A stretch of DNA of 64,000 bases from Ignatzschineria sp. RMDPL8A (GTDB lineage: Bacteria > Pseudomonadota > Gammaproteobacteria > Cardiobacteriales > Wohlfahrtiimonadaceae): positions 62,001 to 126,000 of the forward strand of contig NZ_JAPPWA010000002.1 of the NCBI RefSeq assembly GCF_029815055.1, read 5' to 3'. The notes beneath the pieces were generated by a model. The model was not told where the DNA came from, made no database searches, and saw only the letters and a program-made list of their open reading frames with translations. Positions 18,415 through 26,364 of the stretch are shown here, one piece after another; position 1 is the first letter of the stretch, and the number at the start of each line of letters is the position of its first letter. The position numbers and the translations under genes are program-made.

Positions 18415-18810
18415 TCCGCGTATCCTCTTTTGATAGGGTGAACGCCCGATGGCGGGCAGTGGAAAGCTAAAAGAAATAGCATACTAAACTTTTCGTCCCT
18501 TTGCATGCGCCGGCGTGATTCCTTCGTCGACAATTGATCTCTGTGGTATCATAACCGGTCGATCAAAGGCGCATTCGCGGAAATTTCTCCCCGATTTTTC
18601 CCGGATTATGCGCGTTTTAATTAGCAAAAATTTAGTCAAAATTGATTGATTTTTGTTATGATCTACTTTCAAATTGGATATAAGTTGATCAGTTTTTCCC
18701 TTGACTTAACGGATTCATTTCCAAAGAAGTTACGCTATTTCGCTTGACGAGAGGGAGCTAAATTGGCTAATATTCATGCCCTTCGGATTTATTAGTGACA
18801 TAGGTATGAT
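18415..18810. other. Intergenic region between divergent sdhE and prmA
   Basis: 396 bases with a likely prmA promoter, TTGACG (18744-18749) and TAATAT (18768-18773) with an 18-base spacer. The AT-rich part at 18590-18700 may hold the sdhE promoter region. A 62-codon reverse frame has no initiation signal or family resemblance and is not called. Confidence 0.5.
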
Positions 18811-19698
18811 ATGAAAAAATGGTTTGAGCTCACCTTAAAGGCGAGCGGGATGGTAACGCCTGAGGAGCTTGATGAAGCTCTGTTTGAAGCGGGCGCGATC
18901 GCAGTCACTATGAAGGATGCCGGTGATGAACCGATCTATGAGCCACTTCCCGGTGAAGTGCCACTCTGGAGCGAAACCTTAGTCACAGGAATGTTTGAAT
19001 ATCCTTGCGATGTTGATGCGATTAAAGAAGCGCTTACTGCCCATCTTAAACAACCATTTTTACCCATTGTTGCCACCAAAGAACTGGAAGATCAGGATTG
19101 GGTCGGCGCGTGGAAAGATCATTATAAGCCCATCAAATTTGGTGAAAATTTATGGATCTGCCCAACGCATTTAGATCCCCCTGAGCCAGAAATTGCCACA
19201 GTGATGCTCGATCCAGGCCTCGCGTTTGGAACCGGCACTCATCCTACGACTGCTATGTGTCTTGAATGGCTCTCGAATAATATCGAAGTCTTTAAAGGCC
19301 AAGCGGTGATCGATTATGGGTGCGGTTCGGGCATCTTAGGAATAGCTGCGAAGTTACTCAATGCCAAAGTGTGCTACAGCACGGATATCGATCCGCAAGC
19401 GCTGTTAGCGACGAAACAGAATGCGTTTCGTAATCATGTGGATATTGAGCCAAAACTCCCCGAGGATTTTAATCCGCCGAAGGTGAAAGTGGTGCTGGCC
19501 AATATTCTCTCAGGACCTTTAATCGAATTAGCGCCCACCTTAACGAAATACGTTGAGCCGGGAGGGCATTTAGTGCTAGCGGGTCTTTTAGATCACGATG
19601 CCGAACGCGTCAAAGCGGCCTATGCCAATGAATTTGATTTTAAAGAGGATAAAACCGTTGAGGAATGGACTCGTCTCCATGGGGTGAGAAAGGCATGA
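18811..19698 (+). CDS. prmA: Ribosomal protein L11 methyltransferase PrmA
   Basis: 295 residues. It trimethylates ribosomal protein L11 using S-adenosylmethionine. An N-terminal L11-binding domain (1 to about 75) is followed by PGLAFGTGTHPTT and the Rossmann-type SAM site DYGCGSGILGIAA, then ANILSGPL and GGHLVLAGLL. Its stop overlaps the dusB start by four bases (ATGA), making prmA-dusB-fis a probable operon. Confidence 0.95.
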   Translation: MKKWFELTLKASGMVTPEELDEALFEAGAIAVTMKDAGDEPIYEPLPGEVPLWSETLVTGMFEYPCDVDAIKEALTAHLKQPFLPIVATKELEDQDWVGAWKDHYKPIKFGENLWICPTHLDPPEPEIATVMLDPGLAFGTGTHPTTAMCLEWLSNNIEVFKGQAVIDYGCGSGILGIAAKLLNAKVCYSTDIDPQALLATKQNAFRNHVDIEPKLPEDFNPPKVKVVLANILSGPLIELAPTLTKYVEPGGHLVLAGLLDHDAERVKAAYANEFDFKEDKTVEEWTRLHGVRKA

Positions 19699-20654
19699 AA
19701 ATTGGTGAGATTGCGTTAGCGTCTCCATTTTTATTAGCCCCCATGGCCGGTGTGACCGATCGCCCCTTTCGCATCTTATGTCGCGAGATGGGCGCTGGGC
19801 TTGCTGTGTCCGAGATGGTCAATGCCAATCCTGATTTAAGAGCGAATGAAGAGACGCTGCTTAAGATGAATTACGAGGGCGAAACCTATCCCATCAGTTC
19901 CCAGCTATTAGGCGTGGAACCCGGTGAGATGGCGTCGCTCGCTCAATTAAATGTTGCGCAAGGTGCCGACATTATCGATATCAATATGGGCTGTCCGGCC
20001 AAAAAGGTGTGTAAGAAAGCCGCAGGATCGGCATTGATGCAAGATGAAGCGTTGGTGGAAGCGATTTTGACGGCGATTGTGGGCGCGGTGGATGTTCCCG
20101 TGACGCTCAAAATTCGCACCGGTTGGGATCGGTCCCATAAAAATGCCGTGACCATTGCACAGATGGCGGAATCCCTCGGGATTCAAGCGCTCACCGTGCA
20201 TGGCCGTACCCGTGAAGATCGCTTTATGGGTGAGGCGGAATATGAAACGATTCGGCAGGTGAAAGCCGCAGTGTCGATTCCGGTTATTGCTAATGGCGAT
20301 ATCGATTCCATTGAGAAGGCAAACAGGGTGCGTGAATACACGAAAGCCGATGGCGTGATGATTGGACGCGCGGCAATGGGCAACCCATGGATTTTCAGGT
20401 CGCTCACAACGGGCACGACTTATATCCCTAATGATGAAGAACGAGTTTCGGTAATCACCAGACATTTGCGCGCGTTGCATGCCTTTTATGGTGAAGCAAA
20501 GGCGCTGCGCATCTCGCGTAAGCATCTGCTCTGGTATTTAAAAGATAGAGATATTCCCCCCCGGTGGCGTGCTCAAATGCTCGCAGCAACGAGCGAGTGT
20601 GAACAATTGAAATGGATTGAAACAATTGTTTTTCGCTCAAAAGAAGCCGCCTAG
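19695..20654 (+). CDS. dusB: tRNA-dihydrouridine synthase B
   Basis: 319 residues. An FMN enzyme that reduces uridines in the tRNA D-loop. It has PMAGVTDRPFR at the N-terminus, the catalytic cysteine block NMGCPAKKVCKKAAGSAL, KIRTGW, TVHGRTR and the FMN phosphate loop IGRAAMGNPW. Start at 19695 (MKIGEIAL) is chosen over an upstream frame because it gives the ATGA overlap and the family N-terminus. It precedes fis as in enterobacteria. Confidence 0.95.
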   Translation: MKIGEIALASPFLLAPMAGVTDRPFRILCREMGAGLAVSEMVNANPDLRANEETLLKMNYEGETYPISSQLLGVEPGEMASLAQLNVAQGADIIDINMGCPAKKVCKKAAGSALMQDEALVEAILTAIVGAVDVPVTLKIRTGWDRSHKNAVTIAQMAESLGIQALTVHGRTREDRFMGEAEYETIRQVKAAVSIPVIANGDIDSIEKANRVREYTKADGVMIGRAAMGNPWIFRSLTTGTTYIPNDEERVSVITRHLRALHAFYGEAKALRISRKHLLWYLKDRDIPPRWRAQMLAATSECEQLKWIETIVFRSKEAA

Positions 20655-20682
20655 TATTGTTTAATTAAGGAGTTTTGTAAGA

Positions 20683-20955
20683 ATGATTTCTCGTGAACGT
20701 ATCAAAGATCATATGCCGTTGCGTGAAGCGGTTAAAGAGGCTATTGATGAGATTTCAAGCATGTTAGATGGAAAATATCCGCCTAACCTTTATCGCTTAG
20801 TGATCAATGAAGTTGAGCGTCCGCTCTTTGAGAAGGTGTTAGATTACACGGATGGTAATCAGTCGAAAGCCTCAGAGATTTTGGGGATTACCCGTTCAAC
20901 GCTGAAAAAGCGTTTAGATTATTTTGATATCGATCCGCGCGACCATAAAGCGTAA
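20683..20955 (+). CDS. fis: Nucleoid-associated regulator Fis
   Basis: 90 residues. A C-terminal helix-turn-helix (NQSKASEILGITRSTLKKRL) as in Fis and NtrC-type activators, with the N-terminal arm and dimer helices before it. It bends DNA and activates stable RNA promoters. AAGGAG lies upstream of the ATG. The dusB-fis order supports the assignment over other Fis-type domains. Confidence 0.92.
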   Translation: MISRERIKDHMPLREAVKEAIDEISSMLDGKYPPNLYRLVINEVERPLFEKVLDYTDGNQSKASEILGITRSTLKKRLDYFDIDPRDHKA

Positions 20956-21002
20956 GATCGATTCGTTGCGCATTGTTGCGCGCTAAAGAAAAGAGGTGAA
21001 CC

Positions 21003-21566
21003 ATGAAAGTAAATGATGTGAGAAAAGGCCAGGTAATTTTGCATAACGGAACGTACTATACGGTGCGTGATGTTGAACGATCCGCGCCCACCGCACGAGG
21101 GGGTAATACCACCTATCGCGTGCAGATGTTCTCAATCCCCGATGGTAATAAACTCGATCTTTCATTGCGCCAAGATGATGAGCTCGAAGAGGCGATTTTA
21201 TCCCGCCGTGAAGCGATGTTCTCCTTTAAAGATGAGGATAATTTCGTCTTTATGGATAACGAAGATTTCACCCAATATTATCTCTCTGAGCGTCAATTAG
21301 GTGAAGATGCGGCATTTGTACTTGAGGGCGTTGAAGGCTATTACGTCTCCTTAATTGAGGGCGTACCGGTTGCGCTTCAATTACCCCAACAAGTGATTTT
21401 AGAAGTGGTCGATACCGCGCCTGAACTAAAAGGTGCGAGCGCGACCCGCCGGACGAAACCTGCAAAACTCTCCACAGGAATCAGTGTGCAAGTGCCCGAA
21501 TATATTGAAAATGGCACCCACATTGTGGTCAACACCGAAACCCGTGAATATGTGAGCCGCGCCTAA
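21003..21566 (+). CDS. efpL: Elongation factor P-like protein EfpL (YeiP)
   Basis: 187 residues with the three-domain EF-P fold. The tip loop reads SAPTARGGNTTYRV, matching the YeiP/EfpL type (SPTARGAATLY) with Arg and not the modifiable Lys loop of EF-P. The C-terminal domain has GASATRRTKPAKLSTG and VQVPEYIENG. EfpL assists peptide-bond formation at proline-rich and similar stalling motifs without post-translational modification. AAGAGGTG precedes the start; it follows fis by 47 bases and ends at a terminator, so it may share the prmA-dusB-fis transcript. Confidence 0.9.
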   Translation: MKVNDVRKGQVILHNGTYYTVRDVERSAPTARGGNTTYRVQMFSIPDGNKLDLSLRQDDELEEAILSRREAMFSFKDEDNFVFMDNEDFTQYYLSERQLGEDAAFVLEGVEGYYVSLIEGVPVALQLPQQVILEVVDTAPELKGASATRRTKPAKLSTGISVQVPEYIENGTHIVVNTETREYVSRA

Positions 21567-21584
21567 GCGGATGACGATTCAGCG

Positions 21585-21616
21585 AAACGCTCTTTAAGCA
21601 ATTAAAGGGCGTTTTT
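21585..21616 (+). terminator. Terminator after efpL
   Basis: AACGC(T)CTTTAA, 4-base loop, TTAAAG(G)GCGTT and a T run. Confidence 0.8.
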
Positions 21617-21673
21617 TATTTTGCCCCATTTAATATTTTTAATAAATTTAATAAACCAACTAATTTCCCATCG

Positions 21674-22741
21674 ATGATTGATTTAACTGCCCCAACTATT
21701 TCAACAGATTCAAATGCCTCACCCAATCCCTTTTTTCAAGCCGATTGTCTCTCGCTTGCGCCCTTTTCAAAAGAGGCGATCTTACAATTAATGACGCTTG
21801 CTCGCGCGATCAAAGCAGGCTTTAACCCAACGCTTCGCCATAAAAAGATAGCGCTTCTGTTTAATCAAACTTCAACCCGCACCCGCTCCGCTTTTGAAGT
21901 GGCGAGCTTTAATTTGGGCGCGATGACCACCTATTACGATATGGGGCGCTCGCAGATGGGCGAAAAAGAGAGCATTGAGGATACGGGCGCGGTGTTAAGT
22001 CGCATGTATGATCTGTTAGTGATGCGTACAGATGATCATAAGATGCTTAAAGAGCTTCATCACGGGGCGCGTGTCCCGGTGATTAACGCGATGACCGATT
22101 GCAATCACCCCACCCAAATGCTCGCCGATCTGATGACGATGCTCGAAGAGACCGCTACGCCGCTTGAATCAATTCGCCTCGTGTTTACGGGCGATGCGAG
22201 TAACAACATCGCTTTTTCCCTTGCGGGACTCGCGCTTAAAATGGGCTTTACCCTCTATTTGGTTTCGCCGTTACAGTATCAGATGAGTGAGGCGCGTTGC
22301 CGAGTCTGCGATGAATTGACGCGTGCGCTCATTGAATCTGGCGAGGGGCATGGGCGCGTGGTGGAGGTGGAATCTTTCGGCGAGATTCCAGATCCCGGCA
22401 ACATCGATTTTATCTATACCGATGTCTGGCTCTCGTACGATTATTCCCTTGAAAATTGGCGTCCGCGGATTGAGGCGCTCTTTCCCTATCAGGTCAATGA
22501 GGCGGTGATGGAACGCTTTCCTAAGGCGAAATTGATGCACTGTTTGCCCGCTTTTCACGATGGAAAAACGCGGGTGGCATCGGAATTAATTGAGGCTTTC
22601 CCTGCGCTTAAAGAGGGAATGGAGGTGACCGACGCGGTGTTTCGCTCTGATCGCTCAATTGTGATGAATGAAGCGGAAAACCGAATGCACGCCATTGAAG
22701 CGCTGCTCTATGCGACGCTCTTTGAGGAAGCATTTTCCTAA
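21674..22741 (+). CDS. Ornithine carbamoyltransferase family protein with atypical ornithine loop
   Basis: 355 residues. The carbamoyl-phosphate site is intact (TSTRTRSAFEVA, QMGEKES, NHPTQMLADLMT) and so is the catalytic HCLPAFHD. The family forms citrulline from ornithine and carbamoyl phosphate. The ornithine-closing loop, SMG in DVWVSMGE of ordinary OTCases, is DVWLSYDYS here: Ser is kept, Met-Gly is replaced by Tyr-Asp. The N-terminus is about 15 residues longer than E. coli ArgI, and no Shine-Dalgarno is visible before the ATG. No other arginine or agmatine gene is nearby. OTCase is likely, but another amine acceptor is possible. Confidence 0.8.
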   Translation: MIDLTAPTISTDSNASPNPFFQADCLSLAPFSKEAILQLMTLARAIKAGFNPTLRHKKIALLFNQTSTRTRSAFEVASFNLGAMTTYYDMGRSQMGEKESIEDTGAVLSRMYDLLVMRTDDHKMLKELHHGARVPVINAMTDCNHPTQMLADLMTMLEETATPLESIRLVFTGDASNNIAFSLAGLALKMGFTLYLVSPLQYQMSEARCRVCDELTRALIESGEGHGRVVEVESFGEIPDPGNIDFIYTDVWLSYDYSLENWRPRIEALFPYQVNEAVMERFPKAKLMHCLPAFHDGKTRVASELIEAFPALKEGMEVTDAVFRSDRSIVMNEAENRMHAIEALLYATLFEEAFS

Positions 22742-22790
22742 ACAATCAGGGTATAATGAGCCATCAGATTTATTATTGAGGAAGAACACC

Positions 22791-23438
22791 ATGAGAGTCG
22801 GATTTAAAAAGAGTCTTTGCCTGTTAGCGCTTATGGGCTTGAGCCAATTTTCCACCGGTTTTGCCGAGGAAGCGGCCTCACAACCGCAGATCGCTGATGA
22901 TCGCATTACGATTGAAAAGGTTACTGAAGATGTGCACATTAAGATGATCACCTCAAAAGGGGTAATTATCGCGAAACTCGATTTCCAAAATGCGCCGATC
23001 ACCGTACAAAACTTTGTGGATTACATCAATGCCGGTTTTTTTGATGGGTTAATTTTCCACCGCGTGATTGACGGCTTTATGATCCAAGGCGGCGGATTTG
23101 ATGAGACGATGAGTCAGAAAAAAGCGCTCTATCCTGCGATTCAAAATGAAGCAAAAAACGGGGTGAGCAATGCTCGTGGAACGTTTGCTATGGCGCGGAC
23201 AAACTACCCCCATTCCGCAACGAGCCAGTTTTTCATCAATTTAAAAGATAATGACTTTTTAGATTATTCGCGTAAAAGCGATGGCTATGCGGTTTTTGGG
23301 CGAGTGATTTCAGGAATGGATGTGGTTGACGCGATCGCGAAAGTTAAAACTGGAAACTCAAGGGGTCACAGTGATGTTCCACGTGAAACGATCAAAATCA
23401 ATGAGATCTATCTGATTGAAACCCCGCTTGTGGATTAA
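22791..23438 (+). CDS. ppiA: Periplasmic cyclophilin-type peptidyl-prolyl isomerase
   Basis: 216 residues. MRVGFKKSLCLLALMGLSQF leads into STGFAEEA, a signal peptide. A spacer to about residue 45 precedes the cyclophilin barrel, with [29 protein letters not shown] and FFIN active-site blocks. It catalyses proline isomerisation of exported proteins. The start at 22791 has GAGGAAG upstream and TATAAT at 22752-22757. It lies next to a cytoplasmic cyclophilin of similar sequence, suggesting an old duplication. Confidence 0.92.
   Translation: MRVGFKKSLCLLALMGLSQFSTGFAEEAASQPQIADDRITIEKVTEDVHIKMITSKGVIIAKLDFQNAPITVQNFVDYINAGFFDGLIFHRVIDGFMIQGGGFDETMSQKKALYPAIQNEAKNGVSNARGTFAMARTNYPHSATSQFFINLKDNDFLDYSRKSDGYAVFGRVISGMDVVDAIAKVKTGNSRGHSDVPRETIKINEIYLIETPLVD
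23375..23390. promoter_or_regulatory. parS: parS-like site 2
   Basis: TGTTCCACGTGAAACG matches TGTTYCACGTGRAACA at 15 of 16 bases, with the whole TTCCACGTGAAAC core. It lies within ppiA, where the codons for Pro-Arg-Glu-Thr spell most of the motif, so chance is a real alternative. Confidence 0.4.
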
Positions 23439-23554
23439 TGCCATAAAAGGATGCGAAATCGGTCTGACTTTAGCGGGCCGATTGACTATAATTACTCTTA
23501 GGTTTGAGGGGCGCGCCTCCTCAAGATCATATTTAAAGGAGATAGAAGGACGTT

Positions 23555-24058
23555 ATGATTAAATTTCATACCTCAATGGGTACATTTACCATTGAATTAG
23601 ACCACGAAAATGCGCCAAAAACAGCGGCGAATTTCTTAGAGTATTGCCGTTCAGGATACTATGTTGATACCCTTTTCCACCGCATTATTCCGGGCTTTAT
23701 GGTTCAAGGCGGCGGCTTAGTCGAAGGCATGATCGATAAGCATGAAGGCCAATTAGCGCCGATCGAAAACGAAGCGGACAACGGTCTTAAAAATGATGTG
23801 GGCACGCTTGCGATGGCACGCACCATGGAGCCACACTCTGCAACGAGCCAATTTTTCATCAACTTAGTGGATAACGATTTTCTTAACTTCAAATCACCGA
23901 CCATGCAAGGTTGGGGTTACTGCGTGTTTGGTAAAGTGGTTGACGGAATGGATGTGATCAACAAAATGGCAGCGGTTGAAACCACCTCACGCCGTGGTCA
24001 CCGCGACGTTCCCGTTGACGATATCGTCATTGATCGCGTTGAGATCATCGAAGAGTAA
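23555..24058 (+). CDS. ppiB: Cytoplasmic cyclophilin-type peptidyl-prolyl isomerase
   Basis: 167 residues, no signal peptide, beginning [20 protein letters not shown]. It has [34 protein letters not shown] and [14 protein letters not shown], the complete PpiB pattern. AAGGAG lies upstream. lpxH follows by six bases, the ppiB-lpxH order also known from enterobacteria. Confidence 0.94.
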   Translation: MIKFHTSMGTFTIELDHENAPKTAANFLEYCRSGYYVDTLFHRIIPGFMVQGGGLVEGMIDKHEGQLAPIENEADNGLKNDVGTLAMARTMEPHSATSQFFINLVDNDFLNFKSPTMQGWGYCVFGKVVDGMDVINKMAAVETTSRRGHRDVPVDDIVIDRVEIIEE

Positions 24059-24064
24059 TCGCGA

Positions 24065-24859
24065 ATGATCCTCTTTGTGAGCGATATTCATCTATGTGAA
24101 AGCCGCCGAGTCATCTCGTCGGCTTTTTTTGCATTTTTGGACCAAATTAATGCCTCGTATGGGGCTGCTGCTGATTCCGCCTCTATCTCTAAAGAAATCC
24201 CGGGGGAATTGGCACAATCGGGAGCAATTGACATCTCCTCTGGAGTAAAAAAACTCTATATCTTGGGCGATCTCTTTAACTTTTGGGCGGGCGATGATAT
24301 TGAATCTCCCATTGCTGCGGAGTTTAGGGAGCATGCGCGTGCGCTTGCTGATCGTGGCGTTGAGCTCTATTTTCAACCGGGAAATCGCGATTTTGCCATC
24401 GGGAAACAATTTGCAAAGTCGTGTCAGATGACGATTATTCCGCCCTTTTACCGGTTATCTGAAGCGCCCGGTCTGATGCTGCTACATGGCGATGAGCTCT
24501 GTACTGATGACGTGGAATATCAGCGCTATAAACGCTGGATTCGCAATCCCATCACCCTCTTTATTTTGCGCCGCACGCCGCGTTCGTATCGCTTAAAGTT
24601 AGCCAATAAAATTCGGGAGACGAGCAAAAATCGCGCCGATAAAGCGATTATTGATGTCTCACAGGAGACCGTCAACCGCGTCTTTAAACGCTATGGTTTA
24701 ACCGAGATGATTCATGGGCATACGCACCGGCCAAACACTCACAGAGAAACTTTCGGAACGCGCTATGTGTTGAGTGATTGGGACAAAACTGGCGATTACC
24801 TTGTGCGCACGGATACGGGTGAAATTTCCCGAATTGGGGTGCCGATTATCGGCTCTTGA
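24065..24859 (+). CDS. lpxH: UDP-2,3-diacylglucosamine diphosphatase LpxH
   Basis: 264 residues. It releases UMP to give lipid X in lipid A synthesis, as a peripheral inner-membrane metallophosphoesterase. Metal motifs are present: SDIHL, GDLFNFWAGDD, GNRDF, LLHGDELC and HGHTHRP. Between SDIHL and GDLF there is an insertion of roughly 25 residues (about 33-60), rich in Ala/Ser/Gly, that E. coli LpxH lacks. It follows ppiB by six bases and is probably co-transcribed. Confidence 0.93.
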   Translation: MILFVSDIHLCESRRVISSAFFAFLDQINASYGAAADSASISKEIPGELAQSGAIDISSGVKKLYILGDLFNFWAGDDIESPIAAEFREHARALADRGVELYFQPGNRDFAIGKQFAKSCQMTIIPPFYRLSEAPGLMLLHGDELCTDDVEYQRYKRWIRNPITLFILRRTPRSYRLKLANKIRETSKNRADKAIIDVSQETVNRVFKRYGLTEMIHGHTHRPNTHRETFGTRYVLSDWDKTGDYLVRTDTGEISRIGVPIIGS

Positions 24860-24988
24860 TGAAGGGTTGATAGATCGCTGATCATTATCAGGGAAATTGT
24901 GGAAAACAATCGTGGGGAAAATATCATTTTCGCGCAAGATAAGGTAGACTTAAGACTTATTATTTAAATTTATGAATAGATCATTTAT

Positions 24989-25417
24989 ATGGATTTTTTA
25001 ACCTTTTTTCAGCAAAACATCTTCTATTTTGGGGCGCTTATTGTCCTTGCCGTTTTAATTGTGGGCAACGAGATCAATATCTCACGCAGCAAACGCTTTT
25101 TAATTTCGGTGCTTGATACGCTCAAAGCATCGAACAATGAAGAGGCGATTATTTTTGACCTCCGTGCGAAAAAGCAATTTAGCGAAGGCCACATTCCGAC
25201 GGCGAAACATCTTGAGATGAAAGATCTTGAGAATAAATTCACCCAACTCGATTCATACCGTGGTAAGAAAGTGATTTTTTATTGTGATTCAGGGGCGCGT
25301 TCAAGCCAGGCGTGCATTAACCTGCGTAAATCCCATAAAGAAGATAATCTTTTCTACTCAATCAACGGTGGAATTGATGCGTGGATTGACCAAAAGCTTC
25401 CCGTGACGAAACGATAA
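24989..25417 (+). CDS. yibN: Membrane-anchored rhodanese-like protein (YibN type)
   Basis: 142 residues. One N-terminal membrane helix (about 11-30), then a rhodanese domain with IIFDLRAKKQFSEGHIP and the active-site cysteine in FYCDSGARSS. The place before grxC and secB is that of YibN. Such domains transfer sulfane sulfur or act in membrane protein handling; the exact role is open. Shine-Dalgarno is not evident. Confidence 0.88.
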   Translation: MDFLTFFQQNIFYFGALIVLAVLIVGNEINISRSKRFLISVLDTLKASNNEEAIIFDLRAKKQFSEGHIPTAKHLEMKDLENKFTQLDSYRGKKVIFYCDSGARSSQACINLRKSHKEDNLFYSINGGIDAWIDQKLPVTKR

Positions 25418-25446
25418 TTTTAGACTAATCCAACAAGGAGAACCCT

Positions 25447-25701
25447 ATGAAAGTTGAAATGTATTACATGGCATCGTGCCCTTACTGCAAACGTGCGCTC
25501 GCACTTTTAGAGAAAAAAGGCGTGAATGTAACGCTTCACGATGTAAATTCTGATCCTAAAGTATGGGATGAGAGCAAAAAACGTTCAGGACGTGGTACCG
25601 TTCCACAAATCTTCATCGGCGATTTCCATGTCGGCGGTTGCGATGATTTAATGGCGCTTGATCGTAAAGGCGAATTAGACGCACATTTAAAAGGCGAATA
25701 A
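25447..25701 (+). CDS. grxC: Glutaredoxin 3
   Basis: 84 residues with the CPYC active site (CPYCKRA) near residue 12, TVPQIFI with its cis-proline and GGCDDL for glutathione binding. It reduces disulfides with glutathione. AAGGAG precedes the ATG; second in yibN-grxC-secB. Confidence 0.95.
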   Translation: MKVEMYYMASCPYCKRALALLEKKGVNVTLHDVNSDPKVWDESKKRSGRGTVPQIFIGDFHVGGCDDLMALDRKGELDAHLKGE

Positions 25702-25732
25702 TTAATTTTTCAAGCAGTCAAAAGGATTCATC

Positions 25733-26200
25733 ATGAGCAATCAACCGGAACAACGTTTCGATATTCAACGCATCTACACGAAAAATATTTCACTTGAGTC
25801 ACCAAACTCACCGGATGTGTTTAAAAATATGCAAAACCCCGATATCTCGGTTCAACTGAGCAATGACTCAGAAAACCTTGAAGGGGATATCTTTGAAGTG
25901 CGTCTACGCGTGACGTTAACGGCAGAATATGGCGAGAAAAAAACTATGTTCTTAGCGGAAGTGGAACAAGCGGGGATCTTTGAGCTTGGCGGATTTACCG
26001 ACGAGCAGCTTGAGCACATGAAAGGTGCCTATTGCCCCAATATCTTATTCCCCTATGTGCGCGAAACGCTCGATAATCTCGTCGTTCGTGCGGGCTTCCC
26101 GCCTGTAATCTTAGCGCCGATTAACTTTGATGCAATCTTTGCACATCGTCAAGCGCAACTGGCAGAAGAAGCAGCAAATAGCGCGGAAACCGATGCGTAA
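25733..26200 (+). CDS. secB: Protein-export chaperone SecB
   Basis: 155 residues. It starts with FDIQRIYTKNISLESPNSP, the first beta strand of SecB, and has GIFELGGFTDEQLEHMKGAY and CPNILFPYVRETLDNLV. The tetramer keeps pre-proteins unfolded and hands them to SecA. A terminator follows 63 bases later. Confidence 0.96.
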   Translation: MSNQPEQRFDIQRIYTKNISLESPNSPDVFKNMQNPDISVQLSNDSENLEGDIFEVRLRVTLTAEYGEKKTMFLAEVEQAGIFELGGFTDEQLEHMKGAYCPNILFPYVRETLDNLVVRAGFPPVILAPINFDAIFAHRQAQLAEEAANSAETDA

Positions 26201-26262
26201 GTAATGCCTTTAATCGTGCATTAAATCGATACGTACGATATAAAAAGTTATAAAAAAGCGAT

Positions 26263-26301
26263 AAAAAACCCGCAAGTGGAAACGGCACTGCGGGTTTTTT
26301 T
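26263..26301 (+). terminator. Terminator of yibN-grxC-secB
   Basis: AAAAAACCCGC, 16-base loop, GCGGGTTTTTT. A separate hairpin GCCTCCC/GGGAGGC follows at 26305-26325, without a T run, of unknown role. Confidence 0.85.
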
Positions 26302-26364
26302 GTTGCCTCCCGTTTGATGGGAGGCGTTTAAAAGCGTTGTAAAAAACCTATTGCTTGATTACTG

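Noticed and set aside
18484-18672. 62-codon reverse frame upstream of sdhE
   Set aside because: No initiation signal and AT-rich non-coding composition; likely promoter DNA.
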